Shown: piece after piece, positions 10,516 through 19,929 of the stretch
Layout: each line of letters starts with the position of its first letter
Numbering within the stretch: position 1 is the stretch's first letter
Source of the DNA: Molanna angustata
Taxonomy: Eukaryota > Arthropoda > Insecta > Trichoptera > Molannidae
NCBI GenBank assembly: GCA_963576475.1
Contig: OY754974.1
Location: 6,992,974-7,056,973, forward strand
Length of the DNA: 64,000 nucleotides
Direction: 5' to 3'
Position numbers and translations under genes: made by a program
The notes under the pieces: model-generated
What the model was told of the DNA's origin: nothing
Database searches by the model: none
What the model saw: the letters and a program-made list of their open reading frames with translations, nothing else

Positions 10516-11158
10516 ATTTATATTGTCTCATTGGACGTCCAACTAGATGAACCTGTTTTAGGACGTCCGATAGGTAGATACGATTTGTAGGTATCAATAA
10601 CTTAACCATATTTATATTGTCTCATTGGACGTCCAACTAGATGAACCTGTTTTAGGACGTCCGATAGGTAGATACGATTTGTAGGTATCAATAACTTAAC
10701 CATATTTATATTGTCTCATTGGACGTCCAACTAGATGAACCTGTTTTAGGACGTCCGATAGGTAGATACGATTTGTAGGTATCAATAACTTAACCATATT
10801 TATATTGTCTCATTGGACGTCCAACTAGATGAACCTGTTTTAGGACGTCCGATAGGTAGATACGATTTGTAGGTATCAATAACTTAACCATATTTATATT
10901 GTCTCATTGGACGTCCAACTAGATGAACCTGTTTTAGGACGTCCGATAGGTAGATACGATTTGTAGGTATCAATAACTTAACCATATTTATATTGTCTCA
11001 TTGAACGTCCAACTAGATGAACCTGTTTTAGGACGTCCGATAGGTAGATACGATTTGTAGGTATCAATAACTTAACTATATTTATATTGTCTCATTGGAC
11101 GTCCAACTAGGTGAACCTGTTTAGGACGTCCGATATGTAGATACGATTTGTAGGTATC
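10510..11158 (+). repeat. 94-bp tandem repeat, second block, 7 units
   Basis: Units start at 10521 and then every 94 bp to about 11085, continuing the phase of the first block as if the retrotransposon were removed. The first five look identical to the inner units of block 1. Unit 6 has one substitution (TTGAACGTCC). The final unit is the most diverged, with one base lost in GTTTAGGACG and CGATATGTAG. Homology stops after GGTATCAAT. Confidence 0.95.
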
Positions 11159-11280
11159 AATGATGATGAGATAAAGATATTTTTAACAGATTTTTAATTA
11201 TCTCAATAGACGTTGATATGTTATAAAAAATATAAAAATACTTGGTAATTGTTCTATTGTGTTTATTTGATTATTGACGC

Positions 11281-11310
11281 GTTTCGTGCAAAGCACATCG
11301 TCAGAATAAT
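11281..11310 (-). ncRNA. Hammerhead-ribozyme-like motif, left arm
   Basis: Exact mirror of the motif described at 11422-11462, on the minus strand (full span about 11270-11310). It has the same CTGACGA core, GTGC/GCAC stem, GAAA and GTC cleavage triplet. Because both arms are identical, each strand of this locus encodes one copy. Confidence 0.5.
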
Positions 11311-11421
11311 GCTCTACAAGACTGAGACTAGTGGTTATATACAAAATTTACATGGCAGGTGTATAAAAATGTTGGTTTTTGAAAGTAAGTCGATTTTGAA
11401 CTAGTCTCAGTCTTGTAGAGC

Positions 11422-11462
11422 ATTATTCTGACGATGTGCTTTGCACGAAACGCGTCAATAAT
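11422..11462 (+). ncRNA. Hammerhead-ribozyme-like motif, right arm
   Basis: Fits the type I hammerhead layout. Stem I is ATTATT (11422-11427) with AATAAT (11457-11462), six pairs. The core CTGACGA is 11428-11434. Stem II is GTGC-TTT-GCAC (11436-11446). GAA is 11447-11449. Stem III is only AC/GT around GC (11450-11455), with predicted cleavage after GTC (11456). The ACGCGT of stem III is self-complementary, as in dimer-dependent hammerheads. One extra T (11435) between the core and stem II departs from consensus. Activity is not shown by sequence. Confidence 0.55.
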
Positions 11463-11567
11463 CAAATAAACACAATAGAACAATTACCAAGTATTTTTAT
11501 ATTTTTTATAACATATCAACGTACAATGGAGTTCTATCAAGAATTGTCGATCGACAAACTAAACTTA

Positions 11568-11712
11568 GTTATCTCAATAGAGACGAAGTTGGAATATTTA
11601 CTGTAGGAGAACCGGGAAATCAAGGCACCTATAGGGCCTTGTTAAAAAATAAATTTGACTCCCGACAGGGAAAAAAATCCAATGTTTGCGCATATGCAAT
11701 AATAAAAAATTT
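11568..11712 (+). mobile_element. MITE-A copy, internally deleted
   Basis: Begins TTATCTCAATAGAGACGAAG, runs to AGGCACCTATAGGGCCTTG, then jumps to the right end (TTTGACTCCCGACAGGG and AATCCAATGTTTGCGCATAT). About 250 bp of the body is missing. Confidence 0.7.
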
Positions 11713-12659
11713 TCGATGATGAGATAAATTTTGAATAATCTATTAATCTATCAATACTTACCTATTATTGGTTTACCTAAGACAATGACTCAAAAGTAAG
11801 TCGATTGGTCGTTTTTAAACTTCATTTGTGTCACCTAAATACTTGAATCAAATAACCAAGTATAGTTACTGAAATAATAATGATAATATAACCTACTATT
11901 ATTGTATTCAAGGCATTAATTAACTACACGCAGAATGTACACACTTATAATGATCTCTTACAGTTATCAATGGACCAGATATGTTCCAGTTAACATTAGA
12001 TACCGTTTAATCTGTCGATCGACATTGCTGCTGTATGTAATCGACATCGCCATCATTATTTAATTTTCGCTAAAGGTTTTTTTACGCAAAAAGAGATCAT
12101 TCCACCATTTTCTTGTTCGATATCATCAAGAGCCGTTATGTTACATCGATTTTTTTACGACACAGAAATTCCCATCATATTGCAATCAGGGTTATCCACT
12201 ACCGATAACATATCAAACAGATTTCATTAAAAAATATGTCTGTAACTATGTGACTTAAAATTCTGTACAACTATTGTTGGATGGCAGCAGATTAGATTTT
12301 ATTTTAGACAGTTTATTGTTTAGCAAAATGGAAGTGGGCTGGTTCAGCAATGCCGTGGACTCGAATTTGAATCATTATTTTTTTACCTGGTTCAAAATCT
12401 GCATTTTTGAAAGTCTGGTGGTTCAGAGTGTTTTTGTAAAATATTTTTACAAAAACACTCTGAACTTCTTCGTCCAGTATTGGCTGATGACTAGCCTTGA
12501 TAATAGAAGATAGACCATCCTGGCACCAAAGGTTTATTATAACCGATCCTATGTGAAGTTGGATTAGGCGAAAAAGAAAAATATGTAGTGTCACATGAAA
12601 TAACGCAATTCCCATCAATGAAATTTCTAAAGCAATAAATTTTTAAGACATACTTTTTT
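11713..12659. other. No gene assigned; possible coding relic and a 45-nt palindrome
   Basis: At 12313-12618 the minus strand has a 101-residue frame (pieces such as KASHQPILDEEVQ and ADFEPGKKIMIQIRVHG) that looks less biased than nearby AT-rich noise, but I do not recognise a family. A perfect palindrome at 12421-12465 interrupts it and supplies residues with no coding character. The frame could be a decayed gene or transposase relic; I cannot say which. The rest (11713-12100) shows nothing. Confidence 0.3.
12421..12465. repeat. Perfect palindrome, 21-bp arms, 3-base loop
   Basis: GTTCAGAGTGTTTTTGTAAA plus A on the left, TAT loop, then the exact reverse complement. It is the strongest short palindrome in the window and has no partner copy elsewhere in it. 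Confidence 0.9.
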
Positions 12660-13266
12660 ACATCTCAATAGAGACGAATTTGGAATATTATAGAAGAACC
12701 AGGAACTGACAAGAGAATGCCAGTGAGAGTCAAGGGGCAAGTGTACAAGACGGTGGTTAGACCCGCAATGACGCATGGCTCGGAATGCTGGGCACTAAAG
12801 CAGAAACACCAAAAGAGATGCACGCGGCGGAAATGAAGATGCTAAGGTGGGCTGGGGGTCTGACAAAGTTTGACAAAGTGAGGAACGTCCACGTCCGCGG
12901 TAGTTTCAAAGTGGCCCCAATAGACGAAAAAATAATCGAGAACAGGCTGAGATGGTATGGCCACATTTTGAGACGACCGACGGACAATATGATAAATAAA
13001 GCCTTGGACATCGAGACTCCAGCGAGAAGACCAGACAGACCACCAGCCACATGGCTGTCGAGCATCAAAAAGCATCTGCGAGAGAGGAAGCTGAATCCTG
13101 ATCTGGCACAGGACAGGCGAGTTTGGCGAAATAAAACAAGGAGAGCCGAACCCAAGTAAATGGGATAAAGGCTAGGGCGAAGAAGATAGAAGAACCAGGA
13201 ACTCAAGGCACCTACAGGGATTACGACCTGTCATCTGATAGGAAAAAATCCAATATTTGCGTACAT
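12660..13266 (+). mobile_element. MITE-A copy interrupted by an RTE-like insert
   Basis: The left piece (12660-12707) has ATCTCAATAGAGACGAATTT. The right piece (13188-13266) has CAAGGCACCTACAGGG and the right end AAAAAATCCAATATTTGCG. The interruption at 12708-13187 is flanked by exact copies of 16 bases of the MITE, so MITE-A was here first. Confidence 0.85.
12708..13187 (+). pseudogene. RTE-like non-LTR retrotransposon, 5'-truncated C-terminal fragment with 16-bp target duplication
   Basis: AGAAGAACCAGGAACT stands on both sides (12692-12707 and 13188-13203), a perfect 16-bp target duplication. The insert encodes only the end of an RTE-like ORF: VYKTVVRPAMTHGSECWALK in one frame, then EMHAAEMKMLRWAGG and IIENRLRWYGHILRRP in another, then a proline-rich GRP-like stretch, HLRERKLNPDLAQDRRVWR, and a stop at 13157-13159. 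A one-base frameshift lies at about 12795-12815. The reverse transcriptase catalytic core is absent. The 3' end (GGGCGAAGAAGAT) is GAAGAA-rich, as in several other tails here. It is inactive. Confidence 0.9.
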
Positions 13267-14284
13267 GCATTTAAAAAAATGTATTCGAAGTTTTAAAGGT
13301 TCATTTGTTAATAATAAATAGGTACGCATTTTTTTCTTTTGCCAAAATCAAATATCAAAATTTAGTGGCATACCTCCCTACCATATTATGTAATTTCCTT
13401 GATTCATAAAAAAATGACAATCTTGGTACACCTTTAGGGCTATAATGACACGTCTCAAAAGTATCATTTCTGTCCCCGAGGTAAAAAATAAATAAACTAA
13501 AGTTACGAAGATGCATTAGGACGAGCAAGTGGCAGTCGCTTATTACCGAGTTATTTTGGGATTTTTTGTTGGAAGGTACTACTCAAATTAAGTGGACGGA
13601 ATTATGATTATGAATATTAGTGACTCCGACTCCGAATGACTCCGTGGACGGTCGTATAGAATTAAAGTATGTTATTTGGGACTATCAATTTGGAGCCGGG
13701 CAATTATTGTCGCCAAAGGTGCACCGCCCCTCAATGTCTGAAAGATCGTTAGCACAGGTATAGAAGCAGGGATAGAATAGACTAGACAACATTGTCTTTA
13801 TTAAATGTTTTGAACTGAACCCAAAGTGATATGACGGACGAAATTGAGATGATTTTATTATGGATGTGTCAGGGCTGCTAGATGCTACATAATAATCTAA
13901 AATTTAATTTTATAATTGTTATATTATGTAAATCGAAAATTTTTATATCTTCATATAAGTTTGCTTTTACCTTGTGGCACATTTTTATAATATTTAAAAT
14001 AACTTAGTATTAACCACGCTTTTGACTATTTTCGGTCTAACGTTTTCGAAGCTAGCTGCTTCTTCCTCCGTACAAATTTGAACGTTTATTTGTTTGTCGT
14101 ATAAGTTTATCCAAGTAAAAAAGTAATTAATTAGTTGTATAATTAATTAGACATAACAATTACTTGAAAGCATTCAAATGAGACATCAAAATTTAGATCA
14201 CCAAAGGACAGAGATTACATACTCAATTACTAATCAAAAATGCAAACTAAGAAGACAATATATTACATATACTGTCTCAGAACA
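13267..14284. other. No gene recognised
   Basis: AT-rich DNA with a short less AT-rich patch (about 13610-13760: ACTCCGACTCCGAATGAC, GGAGCCGGGCAATTATTG). No supported ORF, RNA gene or repeat shared with the window. Confidence 0.35.
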
Positions 14285-14290
14285 TGTTTT

Positions 14291-14378
14291 TACCTAGTGA
14301 GGCAGTTTTTGCTTATTTTAGGGAACGTAGGTAGATGTATAGTATATGTACTTGTTTAACAAGGACATATTCATTTTT
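14291..14378 (+). mobile_element. SINE tail fragment (ACGTAGGTAGATGTA type)
   Basis: TTTTAGGGAACGTAGGTAGA and TATGTACTTGTTTAACAAGG match the region after the tRNA-like head of the SINE at 40853-40995. Confidence 0.5.
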
Positions 14379-14504
14379 ATTTAAAAAAAATACAATGTTA
14401 TGTACTTAATAGTTTGCTCACGATATTTATTTTACAATACTTCATCAGGTACTATGTCAAATATTAATTTAACACGTACCCAATAACAAGTTGTCACATT
14501 CTGG

Positions 14505-14592
14505 AGACTTACAATTTTAATCGTCTCACAGATCCAGACTGAAAACACAATTGAAAACTGTTTCTCCACCGAAAATCGAACGCGGGACCTTA
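14505..14592 (-). mobile_element. SINE-B fragment
   Basis: On the minus strand: GGTCCCGCGTTCGATTTTCG, a pol III box-B-like stretch, then GTGTTTTCAGTCTGGATCTG and TGAGACGATTAA. The same order appears on the plus strand at 16655-16800. The 5' part of the tRNA-like head is missing. Confidence 0.6.
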
Positions 14593-14741
14593 CAACATAT
14601 AAGGAAAAAAAAATATTATTATAAATAAATAAATAAAATAATTCGTGGATTCATAAAACAATTAGGATTATTCAGAAATATTTAAAAATTAAATTAAATC
14701 ATCTTTCAACTTTTAGTTTAGTTATTCATCCAAAGTTATGT

Positions 14742-15007
14742 ATATTTTTGATAAATAAATAAATAAACACTTCCTTGCGCCATGCACAAGTGGCGAGTTT
14801 ATTGCCGTATGGCAATTTCTTCCAACTAACCAGTGTTTCAGCCCGGAGAAGCAATATTTGCGTGAGAAATGAATTTAAATAAATTTCCCCTCTGCTGGGA
14901 ATCGAACCCAGGATGTCCGAACGGAAACCGAACGGCTTACCAAATGTGCAACGGCGGTTGGCATTTGATACAATTTGATATTGGCCTATTTCTTGAGAAG
15001 CACATCG
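14742..15007 (-). mobile_element. SINE-A, tRNA-derived
   Basis: On the minus strand there is a tRNA-like head with GTAAGCCGTTCGGTTTCCG and the box-B-like GGGTTCGATTCCCAGCAGAG. A body follows (TTTCTCACGCAAATATTGC, AACACTGGTTAGTTGGAAG, ACGGCAATAAACTCGCCACT), ending in a TTTA repeat. A second copy in the opposite orientation is at 53165-53395. The internal promoter boxes and short repeated tail define a pol III retroposon. Confidence 0.75.
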
Positions 15008-16065
15008 CCCGCCAGACAATACCTACTCGTTCTTAAGATGTGCGATGATTTTACTATCAGTAATTTTATAAGTCAATGCACATTCGCACACCTGTCGCTG
15101 GTTATACCATATTTTGCGATATGTCGTGATGGTATGAATGATATAATTTAAAAATGGTAGTATTCTGAAACTTTGGAACATTTTTAAATCATTGACAGAT
15201 GAAAATAAATCGTCTCTCATTAAACAAATTTATATTCATAATTTGACCTATATCTACATCGAACTCAAATTATCATATTAAGCTACAGGAACTCTAAAAA
15301 TTTCAGAATTATAAGCCTAAGAAAAAATACTCACGCTCAATAAATGTGATGGATAACTGACGAAAAAGATTAATCGGAATTAAATGCAGAGTTTTAAAAC
15401 TGAAAAGCGAATCCATTAAATATATTTCCCATTCACTAGGTACAATACCTATTTATAAAGCTTCCAATTAACATGGTAAAGTATTGATTTTATACATTTT
15501 TTCGGCAATTTTATTAATACGAAAATCGTATCATAACAGTCAAATATATCAAAAATAAATTGTTGTAATTTTGCTTTTGCCAATTATTGGGATAAATTTT
15601 GGTATAAACATAAAACTATATTATCAAAATAATAACATATAGGTAGGTACATTGTATATAATGTGTGGGTTCAATATACATATTATACATTATCGTGGGC
15701 TATTAACGAATATCGAATGCCAATAACGGTCGACCGATTTCGGTGTTATTAAAAATCGATATTCAAGTGACAAATAATATTGTTATTATTAAAGCGTGTC
15801 ATTTAAATACCTATTATAATAAAACTATCAAGATATTATAACCGATCATGATGATAACTTTTTTAATAATTGAGCATTTCTCAAACTTTATTTACGTATT
15901 TTATTTATATTATTTAAACCGACGAATGAGTTATTTCGATACCGGTTGTATCAAATAACTCACTTGAGGTTATAAAAAATACAAAAATAAAAGAATTTTT
16001 AATTGCATCTCTGGTAATGATTCACAGGAACTGAGTTTTGACAAGTATTTTGTCTCCTCGGAACA
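15008..16065. other. No gene recognised
   Basis: AT-rich DNA. TATCGATATT-like and GTCGACCGATTTCGG words near 15720-15780 stand out slightly, but there is no structure, ORF or shared repeat I can support. Confidence 0.35.
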
Positions 16066-16069
16066 GGCC

Positions 16070-16235
16070 TGGCCCAGTGAGGTGGCCCAAGTCTAACAAA
16101 TTTATTTGTTGCTATATTATTTCGTCCAGAGGATCAAGAATTGTGTGACAAATTGATTAGTTTTCCTCTGCTGGTAATCGAACTCAGGATATTGGCACAG
16201 AATTAAAACGACTTTTAACTGCGACACATCACATC
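16070..16235 (-). mobile_element. SINE-C fragment
   Basis: On the minus strand: GTGCCAATATCCTGAGTTCG then ATTACCAGCAGAGG, a box-B-like stretch. It shares TCCTGAGTTC with the copy at 24655-24790. Its head is decayed. Confidence 0.45.
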
Positions 16236-16254
16236 TTGTCAAAAACAAATTTTG

Positions 16255-16410
16255 ACCTTATTTTTTATTTTTACTTCTCACTAACCCAAAGGCATAGTGG
16301 GGAGTTATGATTTCGCAATTATTAAGGCTATTTTTTTCATTGCTGATTATCAACTAGTATGATTCTGAAAGTTTCATCACAATGTAACTGTGTGTGTGCT
16401 GTGTACTATA
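16255..16410 (-). mobile_element. Repeat D copy
   Basis: CTGATTATCAACTAGTATGA and TGAAAGTTTCATCACAATGT recur, reversed, at 50.1 and 59.2 kb and in the same sense at 54.9 kb. The family ends next to CA/GT-rich DNA in each case. It looks SINE-like, but no clear pol III head is visible. Confidence 0.55.
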
Positions 16411-16499
16411 TACCGCGTGTTTATTCTACTTTATCGTTTATAGACTAAAGAACTCCTTCGAATCTGTTCAAATTTTGCAAATTTGTCCAAATTTACAAA

Positions 16500-16620
16500 T
16501 GACTCCATTAGATTTTGAAGGTTATCTGCATAGTGCTTCTTAATTTTTTTAACTATCAAATATTTCAAAGTGACCCCTAGCTCAGGAAACTTAAAATTTA
16601 TTATTTGTATATTCTAATAG
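16500..16620 (-). repeat. Repeat G copy
   Basis: AACTATCAAATATTTCAAAG followed by TGACCCC is the reverse of words at 57885-57979 and 59070-59166. A shorter match is at about 16790-16835. It may be a SINE-associated tail. Confidence 0.45.
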
Positions 16621-16654
16621 CTGAAAGGGCACATAACATTACACATTGTCGGCC

Positions 16655-16800
16655 ATTGTGGCTCAGTTGGTTGGGTATCTAATTGCTGATGAGAGGGTCC
16701 CGGGTTCGATTCCCGGTGGAGACATAGTTTTTCATTGTGTTTTCAGTCTGGATCTGTGAGACGATTAACATCGTTAGTCTTCTGATTTTGATGGATATCT
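16655..16800 (+). mobile_element. SINE-B, tRNA-derived
   Basis: The head contains TGGCTCAGTTGGTTGGGTAT (box-A-like) and GGTCCCGGGTTCGATTCCCG (box B). After it come GTGTTTTCAGTCTGGATCTG and TGAGACGATTAAC, shared with 14505-14592 and a scrap at about 41640-41690. It is not a functional tRNA, since the acceptor and anticodon stems do not close. Confidence 0.75.
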
Positions 16801-16841
16801 GAATAGTGCTTCTCAATTTTAACTATCAAGTGACCCCAAAA

Positions 16842-17253
16842 AAAAAATTTTTATTTTCAAATTGGTAAAAAGGCACATCACTTTCATAAAATGGCGTTAA
16901 AGAAATAACAAGTTTTCATAATAAAATATTTAAATATAAAAGTAGGTATTAATTAAATTCATTTCAGAAAAATGTTGATTTTTTCCATAAAAAATTTTTA
17001 TTCTCTGTGGTTTCCCCCCCACCCCCTTTTTTTAATTTGCCTTATTTCTATCAAAATATTTTTTTTTATATAATTATAAGGTGCCTACCTATTTCATAAT
17101 AATATTTTTTACCTTATTTCACTCGTCATAATTTATTTTATATAATTTATTTCATAATAACACGTTTTATTTCTTTATAAAAATACACATTTTTTTCACA
17201 TTTATTTTTTTATAACGTTTTCGACATTATTTCTTTATTTGCTATTCATACTA
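16842..17253. other. No gene recognised; low-complexity AT
   Basis: Loose recurrence of TTATTTCATAATAATA-like words and a poly-C/T tract at 17009-17035. No feature supported. Confidence 0.35.
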
Positions 17254-17561
17254 AGAAAGAGGAAAGACAGTTGAGTTGGTACGGGCACGTTGAACGCAGA
17301 CCGCCAGATTACATGGTAAAACAAGCAACCTCCATGTATCTTCCTCGACTTACTTCCAGAGGAAGACCAAAGAATTCTTCGATCGTGCAAAGACGAAACC
17401 AATTGCAGAAACTTGGCCTAGGTGACATAATACAGGACAGATGGTCCTATAATTTAAGGCCCGTGTATACCCTGGGTATACGGATGTACGCAAAAATGCA
17501 CACTAAACTACCTTCTAGTCTATGGAATACGAAAAAATATTGTATATCACCTGGTATGTGA
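17254..17561 (+). pseudogene. RTE-like retrotransposon C-terminal tail
   Basis: Frame 17271-17561 reads through LSWYGHVERRPPDYMVKQAT and then a SRGRPK stretch and LQKLGLGDIIQDRW. WYGHV-RRP, RGRPK and the QDRW end are the hallmark of the C-terminal tail of insect RTE-like ORFs. The same frame is open upstream to 17254 (TKKEERQLSWYGH), so the methionine at 17271 is not a real start. Residues after about 60 diverge from the family and include two small palindromes (about 17461-17484 and 17540-17572). There is no reverse transcriptase core, and it is a 5'-truncated relic. Confidence 0.7.
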
Positions 17562-17904
17562 TATACAACATTTTATCGTGTAAAAATGTTAAAATATAGA
17601 GTGTTTTTTTTAAATAGCTAGAATTGTTATTAAAATATAATAATAATAAAAAACTCAGCCGGTAGATTTTCATATTCTCTTTCGATACTTCATAGGTCTT
17701 GGAGTTTTTTAGTTACTTACAATAAAAAAATAAAAATGGGTTTTACTAAAACCAATTTTACAAGAAAAGTATTAAACGAATTCAAAATTCAAAAAACTCA
17801 TGCAATAGAATAAGGATGTACATACAAACTGTTCCTTATTAATTTCAAAGACAAATCTTTTGAGGGTACTAGGGAAATTATTTTCAAAATTATTATACTA
17901 TATA
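17451..17904. other. No gene recognised beyond the tail
   Basis: AT-rich DNA after the retrotransposon tail. No shared repeat or coding frame. Confidence 0.35.
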
Positions 17905-17985
17905 GCCTCTTAAGGACGAGGAAAGCTGACCCCAACATTCGGCACAGACAAAGTGTTGGGATATAGCAAGGGAGAAGAAGAAGAA
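17905..17985 (+). mobile_element. RTE-like 3' tail fragment
   Basis: GGACGAGGAAAGCTGACCCC, CGGCACAGACAAAGTGTTGG and a GAAGAAGAAGAAG end resemble the last codons and GAAGAA-rich 3' end of RTE-like elements. Too short to place further. Confidence 0.4.
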
Positions 17986-19499
17986 GAATTTATTTCATAA
18001 TTACGTTTTTTTTTACATAATGTACCTATATCTTTTTATATGACATTTTTTTTTGATATTTCTTTCATCGTAACTTTTATCAATCTTATTTCCATTGAAT
18101 TGCATGTCAAATTGAATTATCCATCGGAATATAATTTATAATTCAGTTATTGGGAGATGAATACTTTAAACAAATAATTTGAATTGAACCATTGAATCAG
18201 TCTTTATGTTGGTTATAGTATAAAACATAAAATATGGTTGTGTTATTATTAAATGATAAAGGAAGATTTTTATCTCATTATACAAAGCTTTTGTTTCCAT
18301 TTTGAATATATCAATGCAATGAATCTGAATACAATATCAAATCGAATCACAAACGTTGACTTATACAGTGATACCACACATGTGGTTCTTCGATCCAAAA
18401 ATGTAAATTTGTTAATTACTCAATCACATATCAAACACAATCAATTACTGCCAGTTAAACGTATATACGAGTATATTGTACTCATACAGTTTAAAATACA
18501 TAGAATAGAATATATTTTTTTAAATGATTGTACAATCCCTAAACTAAGCATAAAATATACAATGTTTTTTAAGAATGTTTATATTTTTAGACATACTAAA
18601 ATAATCTCTGAGACTTAGAGGTTTACGGTAGCTGATTCCTGATTTGTTATTTTTGACTGCGAATGCCACAACCTTCCTTTCTCTCTTTTTGTCCTTTTTC
18701 TTCTGAATTTTGAGTACCTACTAAATTTTAAGTAGCAATTGTTTTACACTGTGCAGCTTAAAAAGATAATGTAGTACCTACAAATTATTAAATTAATAAT
18801 AAAAAAAAATAAAATCTATTAATTTAGAAATATACAAATCAGATAAAATATAAATATCTGCCTTATTTTTTATATCACACAATGATTAATGTTGCATTTA
18901 TAAACATCATTTTTTCAAAAGCCACGTAAATAAATAAGTGACGTTCATCATTACCGATATCGATCGCTGAAATAATCAAGCATTGTGATGATTACGAATT
19001 TATAAACAAATGTGAATATAATATTCTTTCGATCAAAAGCATGTTTTTCGTTTTAAATAATTGGTTGTCAACACCTGATGTAGGTGCGTTATGAAAGGAA
19101 AAACCGTTTTGCGATCTGTAATGGAAATCACATCGGCATACAATGGGTTAACACCATAAGCCTCTTAGTGAGACAATCCCTAACATTTTGCCGATACTGT
19201 CTCTATACAAATTATTATTATTCTATATCTTATAATACATAAGTAATATATTGAACCACAATTCCAACGCCTCTTATAACAACACCGATTTGATGTCTTT
19301 ATTTTGTTGTTCAATAATCGCTTGTCGTCAATTCACATGCTTCAAAGTATTCAACGTTAACATCAATATCATCAACTAATTATATACAATAAGTACATTC
19401 AATCTGTATATACTCATATTATAATTATAACGTTGTACATTTTTATATTCACAACTAGTGAGTATTTGATATGCGTTGCAATGCCAAAAAAAGATAGTT
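17986..19499. other. No gene recognised
   Basis: AT-rich DNA. A 121-residue frame at 18253-18618 has no motif I recognise, and its composition (Ile, Tyr, Asn, Lys) follows the base composition, so I do not call it a gene. Palindromic ATCGATATCGATCG-like words occur near 18955. Confidence 0.35.
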
Positions 19500-19850
19500 T
19501 GTCCCGTGCATCACATCTTTACCTATTGTCGCTATCCCTTATTTTGTCCCAAGTGACTCTTTTATCCCTTTTCTCACTTATGGGCATAAAATTTCTGCAT
19601 CTTTTCTCTCTTTTGCCCTTACTGCTTCATCTGTTTCTTCAAAACTTTTTGTCCTTCATCTGATCCCTTCTATCTCTTTTGAACATTATGTCTTATATCT
19701 CTTTTTTTATCCATTCTGTCCCTCCTACCCCTTCTGTTCCTTCTGCGCCTTTTGCTTCTTCTGCTCTTTCTGTACTTTCTGTTCCTATTGTCCCATTTCT
19801 ACTTTCTGTCCGTTCTGCCTCTTCTGTCATAACTCTTCAACATTTTACTG
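19500..19850. repeat. Degenerate pyrimidine-rich (CCTTCTG/CTTTCTG) tract
   Basis: Short words of the type TTCTGCxCTTTCTGTxCxTT repeat irregularly on the plus strand, most clearly at 19728-19835. Leu/Ser/Phe-rich frames here (19433-19663 and 19679-19912) come from the tract and are not proteins. Confidence 0.6.
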
Positions 19851-19929
19851 ACTATGTAGTAGAGAGTTTAGTGTTAGCCACATCCCAATCGTTTTTATTT
19901 ATTCTCCTTTGATACAAAATAATGGAGGT

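Larger units (their letters stand above)
11211..11521. mobile_element. Penelope-like-element terminal remnant: perfect 122-bp inverted repeat
   Basis: The arm 11211-11332 is an exact reverse complement of 11400-11521, with a 67-bp spacer. Each arm contains CTGACGATGTGCTTTGCACG followed by AAACGCGTC, a hammerhead-like motif (see the ncRNA entries). Known biology: Penelope-like retroelements carry hammerhead ribozymes in their terminal repeats, which may lie in inverted orientation. No reverse transcriptase or GIY-YIG frame remains, so this would be a terminal-repeat pair or fold-back derivative. Assignment to Penelope-like elements is inference from the ribozyme motif alone. Confidence 0.6.
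11176..11714 (+). mobile_element. Composite insert of two MITE-A pieces and a hairpin, flanked by 14-bp direct repeats
   Basis: GATGATGAGATAAA occurs at 11162-11175 and again at 11715-11728. Between them lie a MITE-A piece (about 11176-11210), the hammerhead-bearing inverted repeat (11211-11521), unique DNA, and a second MITE-A piece (11568-11712). The flanking repeat could be a target duplication from one composite insertion, or a coincidence of related repeats. Confidence 0.45.

Noticed and set aside
6726..11158. CRISPR array
   Set aside because: Units are contiguous 94-bp tandem repeats without unique spacers, in a eukaryotic genome.
16655..16730. Functional tRNA gene
   Set aside because: Box A and B words are present, but the cloverleaf does not close. 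The following sequence is shared with other SINE copies.
18253..18618. 121-residue plus-strand frame
   Set aside because: Composition follows the AT-rich DNA and no motif or family resemblance is visible.
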